Assembly: GCF_023935105.1 (NCBI RefSeq)
Contig: NZ_CP096040.1
Location: 1,922,001-1,986,000, forward strand
From: Caulobacter segnis
GTDB taxonomy: Bacteria; Pseudomonadota; Alphaproteobacteria; Caulobacterales; Caulobacteraceae
DNA: 64,000 nucleotides
Reading direction: 5' to 3'
Positions 27,861-38,169 of this stretch are shown piece after piece. Every line of letters begins with the position of its first letter. The first letter of the stretch is position 1. The notes below the pieces were generated by a model. That model was not told where the DNA came from and did no database searches. It saw nothing but the letters and a program-made list of their open reading frames with translations. The position numbers and the translations under genes are program-made.

Positions 27861-28421
27861 ATGACCCGAGCGATCCCGCTCGCCGCGCTGGGCGCGGCGG
27901 CGCTTCTGTCCTTTGCCGGTGCGACGGAAGCTTCAACCCTGATCATCGGCAGTGGCGCGGCCCAGGAATGTTCCGACGCCGCCTTGAAAGGCCGAGAGGA
28001 CAGCCGCGCGGTGCTGGCCTGTACAACGGCTCTCGAAGTCGAGACCCTGAACTTCCGCGACCGCGCCCGCACCTATGTGAACCGTGGCGTCCTGCAGATG
28101 CGACAGCGCCAGTTCGGCGCCGCCCGCGCCGACTTCGACCAGGCCTCGAGTATCGATCCCAACCTGGGCGAGGCCTATGTGAACCGCGGCGCCACCTTCG
28201 TCGGCGAAGAACGCTATGGCGAAGGCGTCGAGCAGATCGACAAGGGCCTGGCGCTGGGGGTCAAGGACCCGGAGAAGGCCTTCTTCAACCGGGGCCTGGC
28301 CAATGAGGGCCTGGGCGACCTGACGGCGGCCTACAAGGACTATTCGCGGGCCTCCGCGCTGAAGCCCGACTGGGTGGCGCCGAAGACCGAACTCGCGCGT
28401 TTCACGGTCAAGCGGCCCTGA
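27861..28421 (+). CDS. Periplasmic tetratricopeptide-repeat protein
   Basis: This 186-residue protein has a Sec signal peptide (about 1-24) and then three TPR-like units: AKTYVNRG-type helices at RARTYVNRGVLQMRQRQFGA, GEAYVNRGATFVGEERYGEG and EKAFFNRGLANEGLGDLTA. TPR units bind protein partners. GGAGGA lies 6 bases before the ATG. The gene is 35-40 bases from the next secreted protein gene and may be co-expressed with it. Partners are unknown. Confidence 0.85.
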   Translation: MTRAIPLAALGAAALLSFAGATEASTLIIGSGAAQECSDAALKGREDSRAVLACTTALEVETLNFRDRARTYVNRGVLQMRQRQFGAARADFDQASSIDPNLGEAYVNRGATFVGEERYGEGVEQIDKGLALGVKDPEKAFFNRGLANEGLGDLTAAYKDYSRASALKPDWVAPKTELARFTVKRP

Positions 28422-28459
28422 ACGCTCCACGTCGTCGGGCCCATCACGAGGTGTGCCTG

Positions 28460-28855
28460 ATGCGGCGTGGCGTTCTACTGTTGTCGGTCAGCTTGGCGGC
28501 GCTGGGCGGCGTCGCGGGGGCCCAGGACCTGCGCGCGCTGCAGGCTCGCAACGCCGCCGCCCACGCCTTGGAGGACGTCCGGCGCGACCTGCTGGCCAAC
28601 CAGATCGAGGCGTCGAACGCGCGTGAGCAGGCCGCCAGCGCGGCGAGGCTGCGCGCGCTGGACGCCCAGCGAACCGCGCCGGACGCCCGGTCTTTGACCA
28701 TCCCGCCGGCTCGCGTGATCGAGTCGCCGGATCGGCGTGACGCCGAGCTGTCGGCTTCGGCCAGCCAACTGGACCGCCTGACCCAGGCGGCCCTGGCCGA
28801 GAGCAATGCGCGCATGCGGGCCATCCGGCCGGCGAGCGAACCGAAACAACGCTAG
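28460..28855 (+). CDS. Secreted helical protein of unknown function
   Basis: This 131-residue protein has a signal peptide (about 1-22, ending AGA) and a mature region rich in Ala, Arg, Glu and Gln with coiled-coil character. The ATG at 28460 has GAGG 8 bases upstream. A GTG three codons earlier is a less likely start. It is 15 bases before the metalloprotease gene. No family recognised. Confidence 0.6.
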   Translation: MRRGVLLLSVSLAALGGVAGAQDLRALQARNAAAHALEDVRRDLLANQIEASNAREQAASAARLRALDAQRTAPDARSLTIPPARVIESPDRRDAELSASASQLDRLTQAALAESNARMRAIRPASEPKQR

Positions 28856-28870
28856 AGACGAGGAACGCTC

Positions 28871-29719
28871 ATGGAGTGGCAAGGCGGCCGTCGGTCCGGC
28901 AACATCGAGGATCGGCGCGGTCTGGGGCCCGTCGGCATCGCCGGCGGCGGTATCGGCGCGGTGGTGCTGGCCGCCATCGGCTATTTCGTGTTCGGCATCG
29001 ATCCGCGCACGACCATGGAGGCGACCCAGGGCTTGCAGCAGCCCGCCCAGCAGGAGGGGGCGCGCGGCGAGGTCAGCGACAAGGAAGGCCAGTTCGTCGA
29101 CGTTATCGAGACCTCGAACCGCGAGGTCTGGTCGCCGATCTTCCGCAACGAAGGTGTCGACTACCGGCCGCCCGAGGCGATCGTCCTCTACAAGCAGGCC
29201 ACCGGCACCGGCTGCGGCACGGGCCAGTCGGCCATGGGCCCGTTCTATTGCCCGGCCGACCAGAAGGTCTATCTGGACCTGTCGTTCTGGCAGGAGTTGG
29301 AGAGCCGCTTCGGCGCCAAGGGCGACTTCGCCCGCGCCTATGTCATCAGCCATGAGATCGGTCACCACGTGCAGCATCTGCTGGGCGCCGACCAGCAGGC
29401 CCGCCGGCTGGGCGCACGGGGCGAGGAGAGCGGCTCGGTGCGGCTGGAGCTGCAGGCCGACTGCTACGCCGGCGTCTGGGCCGCGCACGCGGGCGACGCC
29501 TCGGGCGGCCGGATCGTCATCAATCGCGCCGACATCCAGGACGGCCTGGGCGCGGCGGCGGCGGTCGGCGACGACACCATCCAGAAGCGCTCGCAGGGCC
29601 AGGTCGTGCCCGACAGCTTCACCCACGGCACCAGCGCCCAGCGCATGCGCTGGTTCACCCGCGGCTACGACCAGGGTGACCCCAACGCCTGCGACACCTT
29701 TTCGGCGTCTCGGCTCTAG
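28871..29719 (+). CDS. Neutral zinc metallopeptidase, YpfJ family
   Basis: This 282-residue protein starts MEWQGGRRSGNIEDRRG, the conserved N-terminus of YpfJ. A single membrane helix (about 17-39) anchors an extracytoplasmic metalloprotease domain containing the zinc motif HEIGHHVQHLLG (near 162) and LELQADCYAGVWA, with a third ligand glutamate. Members are also called KPN_02809-type. The substrate is not established. AGGAACGCTC precedes the start. The stop is followed by the thiC promoter and riboswitch. Confidence 0.92.
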   Translation: MEWQGGRRSGNIEDRRGLGPVGIAGGGIGAVVLAAIGYFVFGIDPRTTMEATQGLQQPAQQEGARGEVSDKEGQFVDVIETSNREVWSPIFRNEGVDYRPPEAIVLYKQATGTGCGTGQSAMGPFYCPADQKVYLDLSFWQELESRFGAKGDFARAYVISHEIGHHVQHLLGADQQARRLGARGEESGSVRLELQADCYAGVWAAHAGDASGGRIVINRADIQDGLGAAAAVGDDTIQKRSQGQVVPDSFTHGTSAQRMRWFTRGYDQGDPNACDTFSASRL

Positions 29720-29725
29720 CCCCGC

Positions 29726-29754
29726 TTGACCCAGGTCAAAGTCGGACTAGTGTC
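29726..29754 (+). promoter_or_regulatory. Candidate housekeeping promoter for thiC
   Basis: TTGACCC (29726-29732), 13 bases, and ACTAGTGTC (29746-29754) fit the Caulobacter sigma-73 pattern TTGACGS-N(10-14)-GCTANAWC loosely. Transcription would begin near 29760, just ahead of the riboswitch. A TTGACC/GGTCAA palindrome overlaps the -35. Confidence 0.4.
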
Positions 29755-29765
29755 CGCCCATTGTT

Positions 29766-29853
29766 CACCGGGGGGTCGCTCGCGCGGCTGAGATTGGGTT
29801 TCGGCCCTGACCCGTAGAACCTGATCCGGGTCATGCCGGCGAAGGGAGGGAAC
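29766..29853 (+). promoter_or_regulatory. TPP riboswitch (THI element)
   Basis: The leader has the conserved TPP-binding core: GGCTGAGA at 29787-29794, and ACCTGATCCGGGTCATGCCG at 29819-29838 with GCGAAGGGA after it. It lies 85 bases before thiC. In known cases thiamine pyrophosphate binding folds the leader to block translation or transcription of the gene, here thiC. Confidence 0.97.
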
Positions 29854-29892
29854 GCGGATCAGGGCTCATCGTCCGTCCGTAAACCGACTTAA

Positions 29893-31776
<1,884 letters not shown>

Positions 31777-31822
31777 GCCGATTTCACTGGCGCGGCGGCG
31801 GGGACATCTTCACCGTCGCGCC

Positions 31823-33196
31823 ATGAAACGCCTGAGTCTCCTAGCGGCCGTCGCCAGTCTCGCCATCGCCGCGCCGGCTTTCGCCGAAAGTCCGTTCTGG
31901 CCGGTCCAGGCCAAGGGCGGAATGGTGGCGGCCGAGCTGCGCGGGGCCTGGAAGTCGCGCGGCTATGGCTGGATCGTGCAGTTCGGGCCGGACGGCGCTC
32001 AGCTGTTTCAGGCCGCCGGCGAGGGCTGCTACCCCGATCCGCGTCGCGAGCCCGACCCCGACGGCGTCATGACGCTGTGGCGGTCGGAGGGGCAGGGGAC
32101 CATCACCCTGACCGGCGACCCGTCCGGCACGCGCTATCTGTTCGATCGTCTGCCGAACTTGCCCACCCCCTGCATCGCGGCGGCCGCGTGGACGCCCGAC
32201 CGCATCGTCGCCTTCGCCGCCGACACCTTCGCCGAGGTCTATCCCCGCTCGACCGAGCGGGGTCTGGACTGGAAGGTGCGCAAGGCCGAGGCCCTGGCCA
32301 AGGTCTCGCCCACCGCGACGGACGTCCAGCTATGGACGGCGCTGTCGGGCCTGCTGGCCGGTCTGGATGATCCTCATGTCGAGCTGCACGGCATGGTGGA
32401 TGGGGCGCGCCGCGACCTGGAGCCCGGCGACCCGCCGACCCTGATCCGCGTTCACGCGGCCGATCCGGCCGGTGACGAGAAGGCCTGGCTGCAGGCCTAT
32501 CGCGAGGGCGTCCTAACCCAGGTGCTGCAAGGGCGTGGGCGGCAGGCGGCCAACAACCGCGTCTTCTGGGGCCGTGTCGACGACATCGGCTATCTGAACC
32601 TGGTGACCATGGGCGCCTTCGCCCGCAACGCCGCGCCGGACGATCCCCGGCCGCTGGACGCGGTGCTGGACGAGGCCATGGCCGCCTTCGCCGGCGCCAA
32701 GGCGGTGATCGTCGACGTCAGCAACAACCGGGGCGGCTACGACACCATAAGCGCCCGGATCGCGGCGCGCTTCGCCGACCAGCCCCAGCTGGCCTATTCG
32801 AAGGTCGCGGTCGGGGCCAAGGCGCCGCCGCAGCCGCTGCGGGTCGAGCCGGCCGGCGGTCCGCGGTTCACGGGGCCCGTCTATCTGGTCACCAGCGACG
32901 TCACGGTCAGCGCCGGCGAGACCTTCGCCCTGATGATGAAGGCCCTGCCCAACGTGAAGCAGGTCGGAATGACCACGCGCGGCGCCTTCTCGGATCAGTT
33001 GCCCAAGCCCTTGCCGAACGGCTGGGCTCTGGCCCTTCCGGCCGAGCTCTACAAGGGTCCCAAGGGAGAGGACATGGAGGGCAGGGGGCTGGCGCCCGAC
33101 ATGCCGCTGGACGTCTTTCCCGCCAATGACCTGAATGGTGGCCACGCCAAGGCCATCCAGGCGCTGATGGCGAAAATCCGCGCCGAAGCGCGCTAG
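31823..33196 (+). CDS. Secreted S41-family peptidase-like protein
   Basis: This 457-residue protein has a Sec signal peptide (about 1-21, ending AFA). The C-terminal half has the S41 tail-specific protease core: VFWGRVDDIGYLNL, VIVDVSNNRGGYDT and TSDVTVSAGETF, where the serine is the likely nucleophile. The N-terminal part is unlike known S41 domains. The family cleaves unfolded or C-terminal tails of exported proteins. It begins 46 bases after thiC. The PDZ domain common in S41 proteins is not obvious. Confidence 0.82.
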   Translation: MKRLSLLAAVASLAIAAPAFAESPFWPVQAKGGMVAAELRGAWKSRGYGWIVQFGPDGAQLFQAAGEGCYPDPRREPDPDGVMTLWRSEGQGTITLTGDPSGTRYLFDRLPNLPTPCIAAAAWTPDRIVAFAADTFAEVYPRSTERGLDWKVRKAEALAKVSPTATDVQLWTALSGLLAGLDDPHVELHGMVDGARRDLEPGDPPTLIRVHAADPAGDEKAWLQAYREGVLTQVLQGRGRQAANNRVFWGRVDDIGYLNLVTMGAFARNAAPDDPRPLDAVLDEAMAAFAGAKAVIVDVSNNRGGYDTISARIAARFADQPQLAYSKVAVGAKAPPQPLRVEPAGGPRFTGPVYLVTSDVTVSAGETFALMMKALPNVKQVGMTTRGAFSDQLPKPLPNGWALALPAELYKGPKGEDMEGRGLAPDMPLDVFPANDLNGGHAKAIQALMAKIRAEAR

Positions 33197-33261
33197 GCCT
33201 GTCGGAACCGGGGCTGGTCGGACGTCCTTGATCCGTCAACGACGATCAGAGGAGGAACATC

Positions 33262-33615
33262 ATGGCCTATGTCGACGGTTTCCTGGTGCCCGTGCCCAAG
33301 GACAAGCTGGACGCTTACAAGGAGATGGCCCGCCTGGGGGCCGAGGTCTGGATGGAGTACGGCGCGCTGTCGTACGTGGAATGCGTCGCCGACGACGTTC
33401 CGTATGGCGAGGTCACCTCGTTCCCGCGCGCGGTGCAGGTCAAGGACGACGAGATCGTGATCTTCTCGTGGATCACCTACAAGGATCGCGCCAGCCGCGA
33501 CGAGATCAACGCCAAGGTCATGGCAGACGAACGCCTCAAGGCCTACATGGCCGACATGCCGTTCGACGGTAAGCGGATGATCTTCGGCGGCTTCCAGCCC
33601 TTCTTGGAAAAGTAG
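33262..33615 (+). CDS. DUF1428 family protein
   Basis: This 117-residue cytoplasmic protein of ferredoxin-like fold begins YVDGFLVPVPKDKLDAYKEM and ends GGFQPFLE, typical of DUF1428 (YbaA-like). No function is established for the family. GAGGAGG lies 8 bases before the ATG, a strong initiation site. Downstream an imperfect hairpin (33631-33657) may end the transcript. Confidence 0.9.
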   Translation: MAYVDGFLVPVPKDKLDAYKEMARLGAEVWMEYGALSYVECVADDVPYGEVTSFPRAVQVKDDEIVIFSWITYKDRASRDEINAKVMADERLKAYMADMPFDGKRMIFGGFQPFLEK

Positions 33616-33946
33616 CCCGTTCAGGTTGTGTCGCCTGGCGGCCGGTCCGCCGGGCGACGACCGATCTGGCTGCTCCGGCGCGTCGCGCGCCTTAAGGCTC
33701 AGTTTGTTTCCCATTTGTAACATCATTTCCGTGACAACATGTCGTCATCCAGAATGTGACGATAATTCAACGCTTCCCCGAGATAGCGGCGTTAGAAGAC
33801 ACACCAGTGTGCGCTTTATGCTGCATTGCCTTGTCTTGGCGCCGGGGGGCGTTGCGACGCGAGGCGCGGCCTCGTAAGAGCGACAACTCAGCGTTGGCGC
33901 CGGCAAGGGCCGGGGTCTTCCGTCACTCGTGTTTTCGTGGGCCTGA
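33616..33946 (+). promoter_or_regulatory. 331-base intergenic region before the TonB-dependent receptor
   Basis: It holds a GC hairpin (TCGCCTGGCGG/CCGCCGGGCGA, 33631-33657, one G-T pair) near the DUF1428 stop. An AT-richer promoter part follows. Within it TGACAACATGTCGTCA (33732-33747) is a palindrome in 7 of 8 pairs, and a further GTGAC lies 10 bases on. This is a reasonable operator for the receptor gene. I see no protein gene here. Confidence 0.45.
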
Positions 33947-36712
33947 ATGACCCTTTCGACCATCCTTCTGTACGGGCTGGCCGCCGCCGCGCTCGACCCG
34001 ACGGCCGCCGCTTCGGCGTCGCCGGCGTCCTTGGCGACTCCACCCGAGGTGGTCGCCGAGGACGACCAGAAGAAGCCGCAGGTCAAGGATGAGGGACCCA
34101 ACGAGGTCGAGGGCCTGACCATCCAGGCCGATCCGCGTGGCAAGGTCGAGGGCAATATCGAGCCCGAGATCGAGCTGAACGAGGCCGAGATCCAGAGCTT
34201 CGGCGCCGCCAGCATCGGCGAGCTGCTGACCATGCTGACCCCGCAGACCACCAGCACGCGCGGCCGCGATAGCAGCGGCGGGCCAGTGCTGTTGGTCAAC
34301 GGTCGCCGTATCTCGGGCTTCCAAGAGATCCAGGGCGTGCCGCCGGAAGCCATCGAGCGCTTCCAGATCCTGCCGGAGGAGGTCGCGCTCAGTTACGGCT
34401 ACAAGGCCGACCAGCGGGTCGTGAACATCATCCTGAAGAAGAACTACAACGCCCTGATGGCCCAGGCCCAGGCGACCGTCGCGACCGACGGCGGCCGCGT
34501 GGCGCCTGGCGCCGGCGGCAACCGGGTGCATATCAATGGCGACCGGCGCTGGAACCTCGACGTCCAGCTGTCGCACGACCCCTATCTGCTGGAGAAGGAT
34601 CGCGACATCGTCCGCGCGCCGAACGGCCAGCCGTTCGACCTGGTTGGCAATATCAGCGGGCTAAACGGCGGTGAGATCGATCCCGCGCTCTCGGCCCTGG
34701 CGGGCGGCGCGGTGACCTTCGCCGGCGCGCCCGTCGCGACCCAGGCCGGCAAGGCCAGCCTGGCCGATTACGCCGCGAACGCCAACGCCTACAACACCGG
34801 TGATCTGACCCGAGACCGCTCGCTGATCTCGCGTTCCGACAAGGCCACGCTGCGCGGTTCCTACAGCCGCGACCTCAACAAGCAGACCCAGTTGACCGTC
34901 AGCGGCAACCTGGAAGACACCAGCAGCCACGCGCTGCTGGGTTTGCCGGGCGTGACCTTCACCCTGCCGTCCGCCAGTCCGTTTTCGCCGTTCGCCAACA
35001 CCGTGACCGGCTATCGCTACATCAATGCGGCGGGCACGATGGCGCGGGACGTCGACACGCTGCGCACCCAGCTCAGCGCCGCCGCCAACGGTCGGTTCAA
35101 GGACTGGCGCTGGAACCTGACCGGCGACTTCGACCGCACCAAGACCGACACCACGACCGGGAGGGGCCTGGACGCCTCGGCCTTCCAGGCGGCGGTCGCG
35201 GCCGGCGACCCGACGGTCAATCCGTTCGGCGCCATTTCGAGCAGCCTGTACAAGACTGCCGCGGCGGACACGGCCCACTCGGTCTCGACCTCCGCCAGCG
35301 CCGAGCTGGTGCTGAACGGCAACCTGTTCCAGCTGCCGGCCGGTCCTCTGCAGACCACGGTCAAGGTCGGCGCCAACAGCAGGGGCCTGGACTCCAAGAC
35401 GGTCCGTTCCGGCGTGACGACGACGCGCGACATCACCCGCACCACCGAGAGCTTCCAGGGCAGCTTCAACCTGCCGCTGACCAGCACGCGCCAGGACTTC
35501 CTGGCCAAGGCTGGCGACCTCTCGGTCAACGTCAACCTCGGCTATGACGACTTGTCGGACCTGGGCGGGCTGACCACCCTGGGCGGCGGCCTGAACTGGA
35601 GCCCGATCAAGAAGATCAGCTTCATCGCCAGCTACACCGACGAAGAGGGCGCGCCGACCACCAACCAGATCAACGACCCGCTGGTGGTGACCCCGAACGT
35701 CTCGGTGTTCGACTTCACGACCGGCCAGACGGTGTTGATCACCCGCACCGACGGCGGCAACGCCGCTCTGCGCAACGACAATCGCCAGGTCCAGAAGCTG
35801 GGCGTGAACTACAAGCCGATCGACAAGGTCGAGCTGACCTTCAACGTCACCTACACGCGGTCCGAGACCAAGAACATGATCGCCGCGTTCCCGGCGATCA
35901 CCCCGGACCTGGAGGCGGCGTTCCCCGATCGCTTCACGCGCGATTCCACTGGCCGCCTGCTGGCGATCGACGCCCGGCCGGTGAACTTCGCCAGCGCCGA
36001 GAGCGAGAACATCCGCTGGGGCTTCAACTTGTTCAAGCCGATCGGCAAGCCGACGCCGGGCGCGATGGGGCGGGGTCGTTTCGGTGGTGGCCCAGGCGGC
36101 CCCGGCGGTGGAGGCGGCATGCGCTTCGGTGGCCCTCCAGGCGGCGGTGGCGGCGGTCCGGGCGGGCCCGGCGGTGGTCCGGGCGGCGGTGGTCCGCCGA
36201 TGGGCATGATGCGGCCTGGGCAGGGCCTGTTCCAGCTGTCGGTCTACCACACCTGGCGGCTGACCGATGAGCTGACCATCCGCAAGGGCCTGCCGGTGCT
36301 GGACCAGCTGGACGGCGCGGCGATCAGCGCGCGCGCCGGCCAGGCGCGGCACGAGGTCCAGGTCCAGGGCGGCTACTTCAAGGACGGCCTGGGCATGCGT
36401 TTCAACGGAACCTGGAAGGCCTCGACCTGGGTGGACGGCGGCGCGACCGGCGGCCAGACCCTGTACTTCTCAGATCTGGCCACCGTGGGCGTGAACGTCT
36501 TCGCCAACTTCAGCGTCCCCGCGCGCAAGAAGGCGGTCGACAAGTTCCCGATCCTGAAGGGCGCGCAAGTGTCGCTGAACTTCGAGAACCTGCTGGACGC
36601 CAAGCAAACGGTCCGCGACCAGAACGGCGTCACGCCCCAGGCCTATCAGAAGGACTATCTGGATCCGCTGGGCCGCACGGTGCGGATCAGCTTCCGCAAG
36701 TTGCTCAGCTAA
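33947..36712 (+). CDS. TonB-dependent outer-membrane receptor with glycine-rich insert
   Basis: This 921-residue protein has a short signal-like N-terminus, a plug domain (about 70-165) containing LLVNGRRISGFQEIQGVPPEAIERFQILPEEVALSYG, and a 22-strand-type barrel ending VRISFRKLLS with a C-terminal hydrophobic/aromatic pattern. It should import a large substrate such as a polysaccharide fragment or chelate using TonB energy. Residues about 704-755 form an insert almost entirely of Gly, Pro, Met and Arg, lying between barrel strands. The start is the ATG at 33947 with a weak upstream site. No sugar-enzyme gene is directly adjacent, so the ligand is unknown. Confidence 0.85.
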   Translation: MTLSTILLYGLAAAALDPTAAASASPASLATPPEVVAEDDQKKPQVKDEGPNEVEGLTIQADPRGKVEGNIEPEIELNEAEIQSFGAASIGELLTMLTPQTTSTRGRDSSGGPVLLVNGRRISGFQEIQGVPPEAIERFQILPEEVALSYGYKADQRVVNIILKKNYNALMAQAQATVATDGGRVAPGAGGNRVHINGDRRWNLDVQLSHDPYLLEKDRDIVRAPNGQPFDLVGNISGLNGGEIDPALSALAGGAVTFAGAPVATQAGKASLADYAANANAYNTGDLTRDRSLISRSDKATLRGSYSRDLNKQTQLTVSGNLEDTSSHALLGLPGVTFTLPSASPFSPFANTVTGYRYINAAGTMARDVDTLRTQLSAAANGRFKDWRWNLTGDFDRTKTDTTTGRGLDASAFQAAVAAGDPTVNPFGAISSSLYKTAAADTAHSVSTSASAELVLNGNLFQLPAGPLQTTVKVGANSRGLDSKTVRSGVTTTRDITRTTESFQGSFNLPLTSTRQDFLAKAGDLSVNVNLGYDDLSDLGGLTTLGGGLNWSPIKKISFIASYTDEEGAPTTNQINDPLVVTPNVSVFDFTTGQTVLITRTDGGNAALRNDNRQVQKLGVNYKPIDKVELTFNVTYTRSETKNMIAAFPAITPDLEAAFPDRFTRDSTGRLLAIDARPVNFASAESENIRWGFNLFKPIGKPTPGAMGRGRFGGGPGGPGGGGGMRFGGPPGGGGGGPGGPGGGPGGGGPPMGMMRPGQGLFQLSVYHTWRLTDELTIRKGLPVLDQLDGAAISARAGQARHEVQVQGGYFKDGLGMRFNGTWKASTWVDGGATGGQTLYFSDLATVGVNVFANFSVPARKKAVDKFPILKGAQVSLNFENLLDAKQTVRDQNGVTPQAYQKDYLDPLGRTVRISFRKLLS

Positions 36713-36811
36713 GGGCGCGCTGGACGGGTCGGCAGGGCTAACCCGTCCTTAAGCTGTCGGGCGCAGGCTTCTTTTCCCAAACGGCCTGTCTTGGCCGGAT
36801 CGGAGACCGTC

Positions 36812-37201
36812 ATGGCGATCATGACATCCAGCACCCGCCGCGTGGGCGACCACTTCGAGCCCAGCGACGTCGATCCGCAGGTCCAGCGACGGCTGCGCGG
36901 CTATCTCGAGCAGATCGACTACACCGCCTTCGCCTCGAACAAGGCGGTGCTGGGCGCGACCGTCGCTCATGTCGACGCCGAACGCTTCCAGCGCCTGGCC
37001 GTCGCCGCCGCCACCGCCCGCGCCAAGTGGGTGGCCGAGGCCGCGGCGATGACCGAGGCGGGAACCACCCTCTCCGAGGCTCAGGTCGCGCGCCTGGCCC
37101 ACCTTCGCGCGGCCTATGACGAGCTGTCGGCGGTCTACGAGGCCACGCGGCGCATGGTCGAGCGGGGTTACATCGCCTACCGGCCGGCGGCTCAAGGGTA
37201 A
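36812..37201 (+). CDS. Hypothetical helical protein, 129 residues
   Basis: The ATG at 36812 has GGAG 7 bases upstream and gives MAIMTSSTRRVGDHFEPSDV, followed by a helical, Ala-rich cytoplasmic protein with no membrane segment. A TTG seven codons earlier is less likely. It follows the receptor on the same strand by about 100 bases. I do not recognise the family, though the codon use and compact helices look real. Confidence 0.7.
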   Translation: MAIMTSSTRRVGDHFEPSDVDPQVQRRLRGYLEQIDYTAFASNKAVLGATVAHVDAERFQRLAVAAATARAKWVAEAAAMTEAGTTLSEAQVARLAHLRAAYDELSAVYEATRRMVERGYIAYRPAAQG

Positions 37202-37242
37202 TTTACCCGGATATTATTGACTTCATATTTCATCCGGGTAAA
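37202..37242. promoter_or_regulatory. Long inverted repeat before the GIY-YIG/DUF2239 genes
   Basis: TTTACCCGGAT (37202-37212) and ATCCGGGTAAA (37232-37242) form a perfect 11-bp inverted repeat around an AT-rich 19-base loop. It begins one base after a stop codon and lies 32 bases before the GIY-YIG start. The AT-rich centre and position suggest an operator bound by two dimers or half-sites, overlapping the promoter. It could also be a terminator, but there is no T-run. Confidence 0.55.
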
Positions 37243-37273
37243 AGGCGCGCTCAAGAACGCTTGAGAGGTCGTC

Positions 37274-37609
37274 ATGTCCGGACGCAAGGCGCTGCTGCGC
37301 GCCTATAGGGAACGCAAGGTCGAGGCTGGGATCTACGCCGTGCACTGCCAGGTCACCGGCCAGGCCTGGGTCGGGGCGACGCCGGATCTCTCGACCCGAC
37401 AGAACGGCGTCTGGTTCTCGCTCCGGCAGGGCTCGCATCGCGAGAAGACCCTGCAGACCGCCTGGAACGCCCACGGCCCTGAAGCCTTCGCGTTCGAGGC
37501 GGTCGAGGCGATAGACACCGAGGGGCTGGACAGGTTCGGGCGAGACAGCCGACTGAAGGACCGTCGCGAGCACTGGATCGCGATGCTGAACGCCACGGGG
37601 CTGATGTGA
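37274..37609 (+). CDS. GIY-YIG nuclease-fold protein
   Basis: This 111-residue protein has GIYAVHC (near residue 19) followed by AWVGATPDLSTRQNGVWFSLRQGSH and LQTAWNAHGPEAFAFEAVE, the layout of a small GIY-YIG endonuclease domain. The second tyrosine is replaced by Trp-Val (GQAWVG), so catalysis may be altered. It overlaps the DUF2239 gene (TGATG). GAGAGG precedes the ATG. The pair is likely co-regulated by the inverted repeat upstream. Confidence 0.85.
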   Translation: MSGRKALLRAYRERKVEAGIYAVHCQVTGQAWVGATPDLSTRQNGVWFSLRQGSHREKTLQTAWNAHGPEAFAFEAVEAIDTEGLDRFGRDSRLKDRREHWIAMLNATGLM

Positions 37610-38169
37610 TGCCGGAAAACGAGAACGGGCGTTACGTGGTTTTCCTCGGCCGGGACCGCGTGGCCGCCGGCTCGCGCCTGGACGCGGCGCTGGCGGCCCA
37701 GCGGCTGGCGAGGGAGACGGGCGTCCTGATTTTCGGGCCGGACGGTCGGGGCGTGGACTTCGACCTCAGCGGCGGGCCCGAGGCTCTGTCCGCGCGGCTG
37801 GCGCCGCCCGAAGAAGCGCCGCGCGGGCGAGGGCGGCCCAAGCTGGGCGTGACGTCCCGCGAAGTGACGCTGCTGCCGCGCCATTGGGACTGGCTGGCCA
37901 GCCAGCCGGGCGGGGCGTCGGTGGCGCTGCGCAAGCTGGTCGAGGCCGCCCGCCGTGAAAGCGAAGGTCCCGATCGCATCCGTGCGGCGCGCGAGGCGGC
38001 CTACCGTTTCGCCTCGGCGATCGGCGGGGACCTGCCGGGCTTCGAGGAGGCGATGCGGGCCCTGTTCGCCGGCGACGACGCCGCCTTCGAAGCGCGGATC
38101 CAGGCCTGGCCGGCCGGCATCGCCGCCCAGTTGCGCACCTATGCCGCCGAGGCTTTCGGGGCGGACTAA
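37609..38169 (+). CDS. DUF2239 family protein
   Basis: This 186-residue protein has a beta-rich start (YVVFLGRDRVAAGS), then GRGRPKLGVTSREVTLLPRHW and a helical region with SVALRKLVEAARRES. The latter is a short DNA-binding-like element, so DUF2239 proteins may be regulators. The ATG at 37609 overlaps the GIY-YIG stop as TGATG; a GTG one codon earlier is ruled out by this coupling. It ends convergently four bases into the ThuA gene. Autoregulation through the 37202-37242 repeat is inference. Confidence 0.83.
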   Translation: MPENENGRYVVFLGRDRVAAGSRLDAALAAQRLARETGVLIFGPDGRGVDFDLSGGPEALSARLAPPEEAPRGRGRPKLGVTSREVTLLPRHWDWLASQPGGASVALRKLVEAARRESEGPDRIRAAREAAYRFASAIGGDLPGFEEAMRALFAGDDAAFEARIQAWPAGIAAQLRTYAAEAFGAD

